A DNA stretch of 5,448 nucleotides from Planctomycetota bacterium (GTDB lineage: Bacteria; Planctomycetota; Phycisphaerae; Sedimentisphaerales; Anaerohalosphaeraceae): the NCBI GenBank assembly GCA_019456245.1, contig VRUF01000201.1, forward strand, positions 1-5,448, given 5' to 3'. This document shows positions 5,206 to 5,448 of the stretch, in pieces. The position numbers and the translations under genes are program-made. Numbering within the stretch: the first letter of the stretch is position 1; each line of letters begins with the position of its first letter. The notes under the pieces were generated by a model, which saw only the letters and a list, made by a program, of their open reading frames with translations, made no database searches and had not been told where the DNA came from.

Positions 5206-5448
5206 CGTCCCATCCTTTCATGGAAATATCGTCAATATTTTTCTTAAGACCGGCCAAATCCGTCACCGGCAGTTTACATTGATAGTTCTCACAAACATAA
5301 GCCGTCGCCTTACCGCCGATCGCCTTCTGATACTTAATAAAATCGCTCACACCTTCGATCGCCCTGCCAGCTTTCCCTTCCGCATGGAACATAACGACCG
5401 ACCGCGGCAAAAACCGACTGTTCACCTCATCGACCATAGCCTTAGTAT
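5177..5448 (-). CDS. YyaL/DUF255-type thioredoxin-domain protein, C-terminal fragment (5' end beyond window)
   Basis: About 90 C-terminal residues; the frame is open to the right edge with no stop, so this is the end of a longer gene, not a small one. The stretch Thr-Ala-Tyr-Val-Cys-Glu-Asn-Tyr-Gln-Cys-Lys followed by Pro-Val-Thr-Asp-Leu is the characteristic tail of the YyaL/SSP411 (human SPATA20) family, preceded by Phe-Leu-Pro-Arg-Ser-Val-Val-Met. In full-length members an N-terminal thioredoxin-like (DUF255) domain is followed by a glycosidase-like alpha/alpha barrel. Their biochemical role is not settled, and the thioredoxin domain itself cannot be seen here. Its last 29 bases overlap zwf, which supports co-transcription. 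Confidence 0.82.
   Translation of the reverse strand, partial: TKAMVDEVNSRFLPRSVVMFHAEGKAGRAIEGVSDFIKYQKAIGGKATAYVCENYQCKLPVTDLAGLKKNIDDISMKGWDDAGNSTFGR

Overview
The window carries six protein genes or gene parts, all read on the minus strand, so transcription runs from high to low coordinates. The best lineage guess is a planctomycete-like bacterium of moderate GC content. The main reason is a nickel superoxide dismutase whose signal peptide abuts the metal hook, a form I associate with Planctomycetota. Alongside it are a rubrerythrin-like diiron protein and a TIGR02757 (DUF2400) protein. There is no rRNA or phylogenetic marker, so this assignment is inference.

Right block (5448 down to about 3131). 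The 3' end of a YyaL/DUF255-type thioredoxin-domain gene enters from the right edge and overlaps the start of a full-length glucose-6-phosphate dehydrogenase gene (zwf). About 100 bases further on is a small lipoprotein with a YHS-like Cys-rich metal-binding domain. The block closes with a strong bidirectional intrinsic terminator (3131-3168).

Middle (about 3130 to 2207). Next to the terminator is a 163-base, nearly fully self-complementary element (2961-3123) that looks like a MITE or other palindromic repeat. Below it is a stand-alone rubrerythrin-like protein gene with a possible extended -10 promoter. Its last codons run into an array of 7-base repeats, followed by two abutting small hairpins.

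Left block (about 2292 down to 1). A sigma70-like promoter precedes sodN (secreted nickel superoxide dismutase). Next comes a TIGR02757/DUF2400 gene, which resembles endonuclease III around its catalytic and Fe-S regions. Last, with a start overlapping the previous stop, is a gene cut off by the left edge; it has a transglutaminase-like Cys...His signature but no family I can name. These three are probably co-transcribed.

Functionally the window leans towards redox and oxidative-stress housekeeping: superoxide removal (SodN), peroxide/iron handling (rubrerythrin-like), NADPH supply (Zwf), a thioredoxin-fold protein, and a possible DNA-repair glycosylase relative. I see no defence system, phage, CRISPR array, tRNA or rRNA. 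The least explained items are the 163-base palindrome, the heptamer array, the unusual start of the DUF2400 gene and the truncated Cys/His protein.
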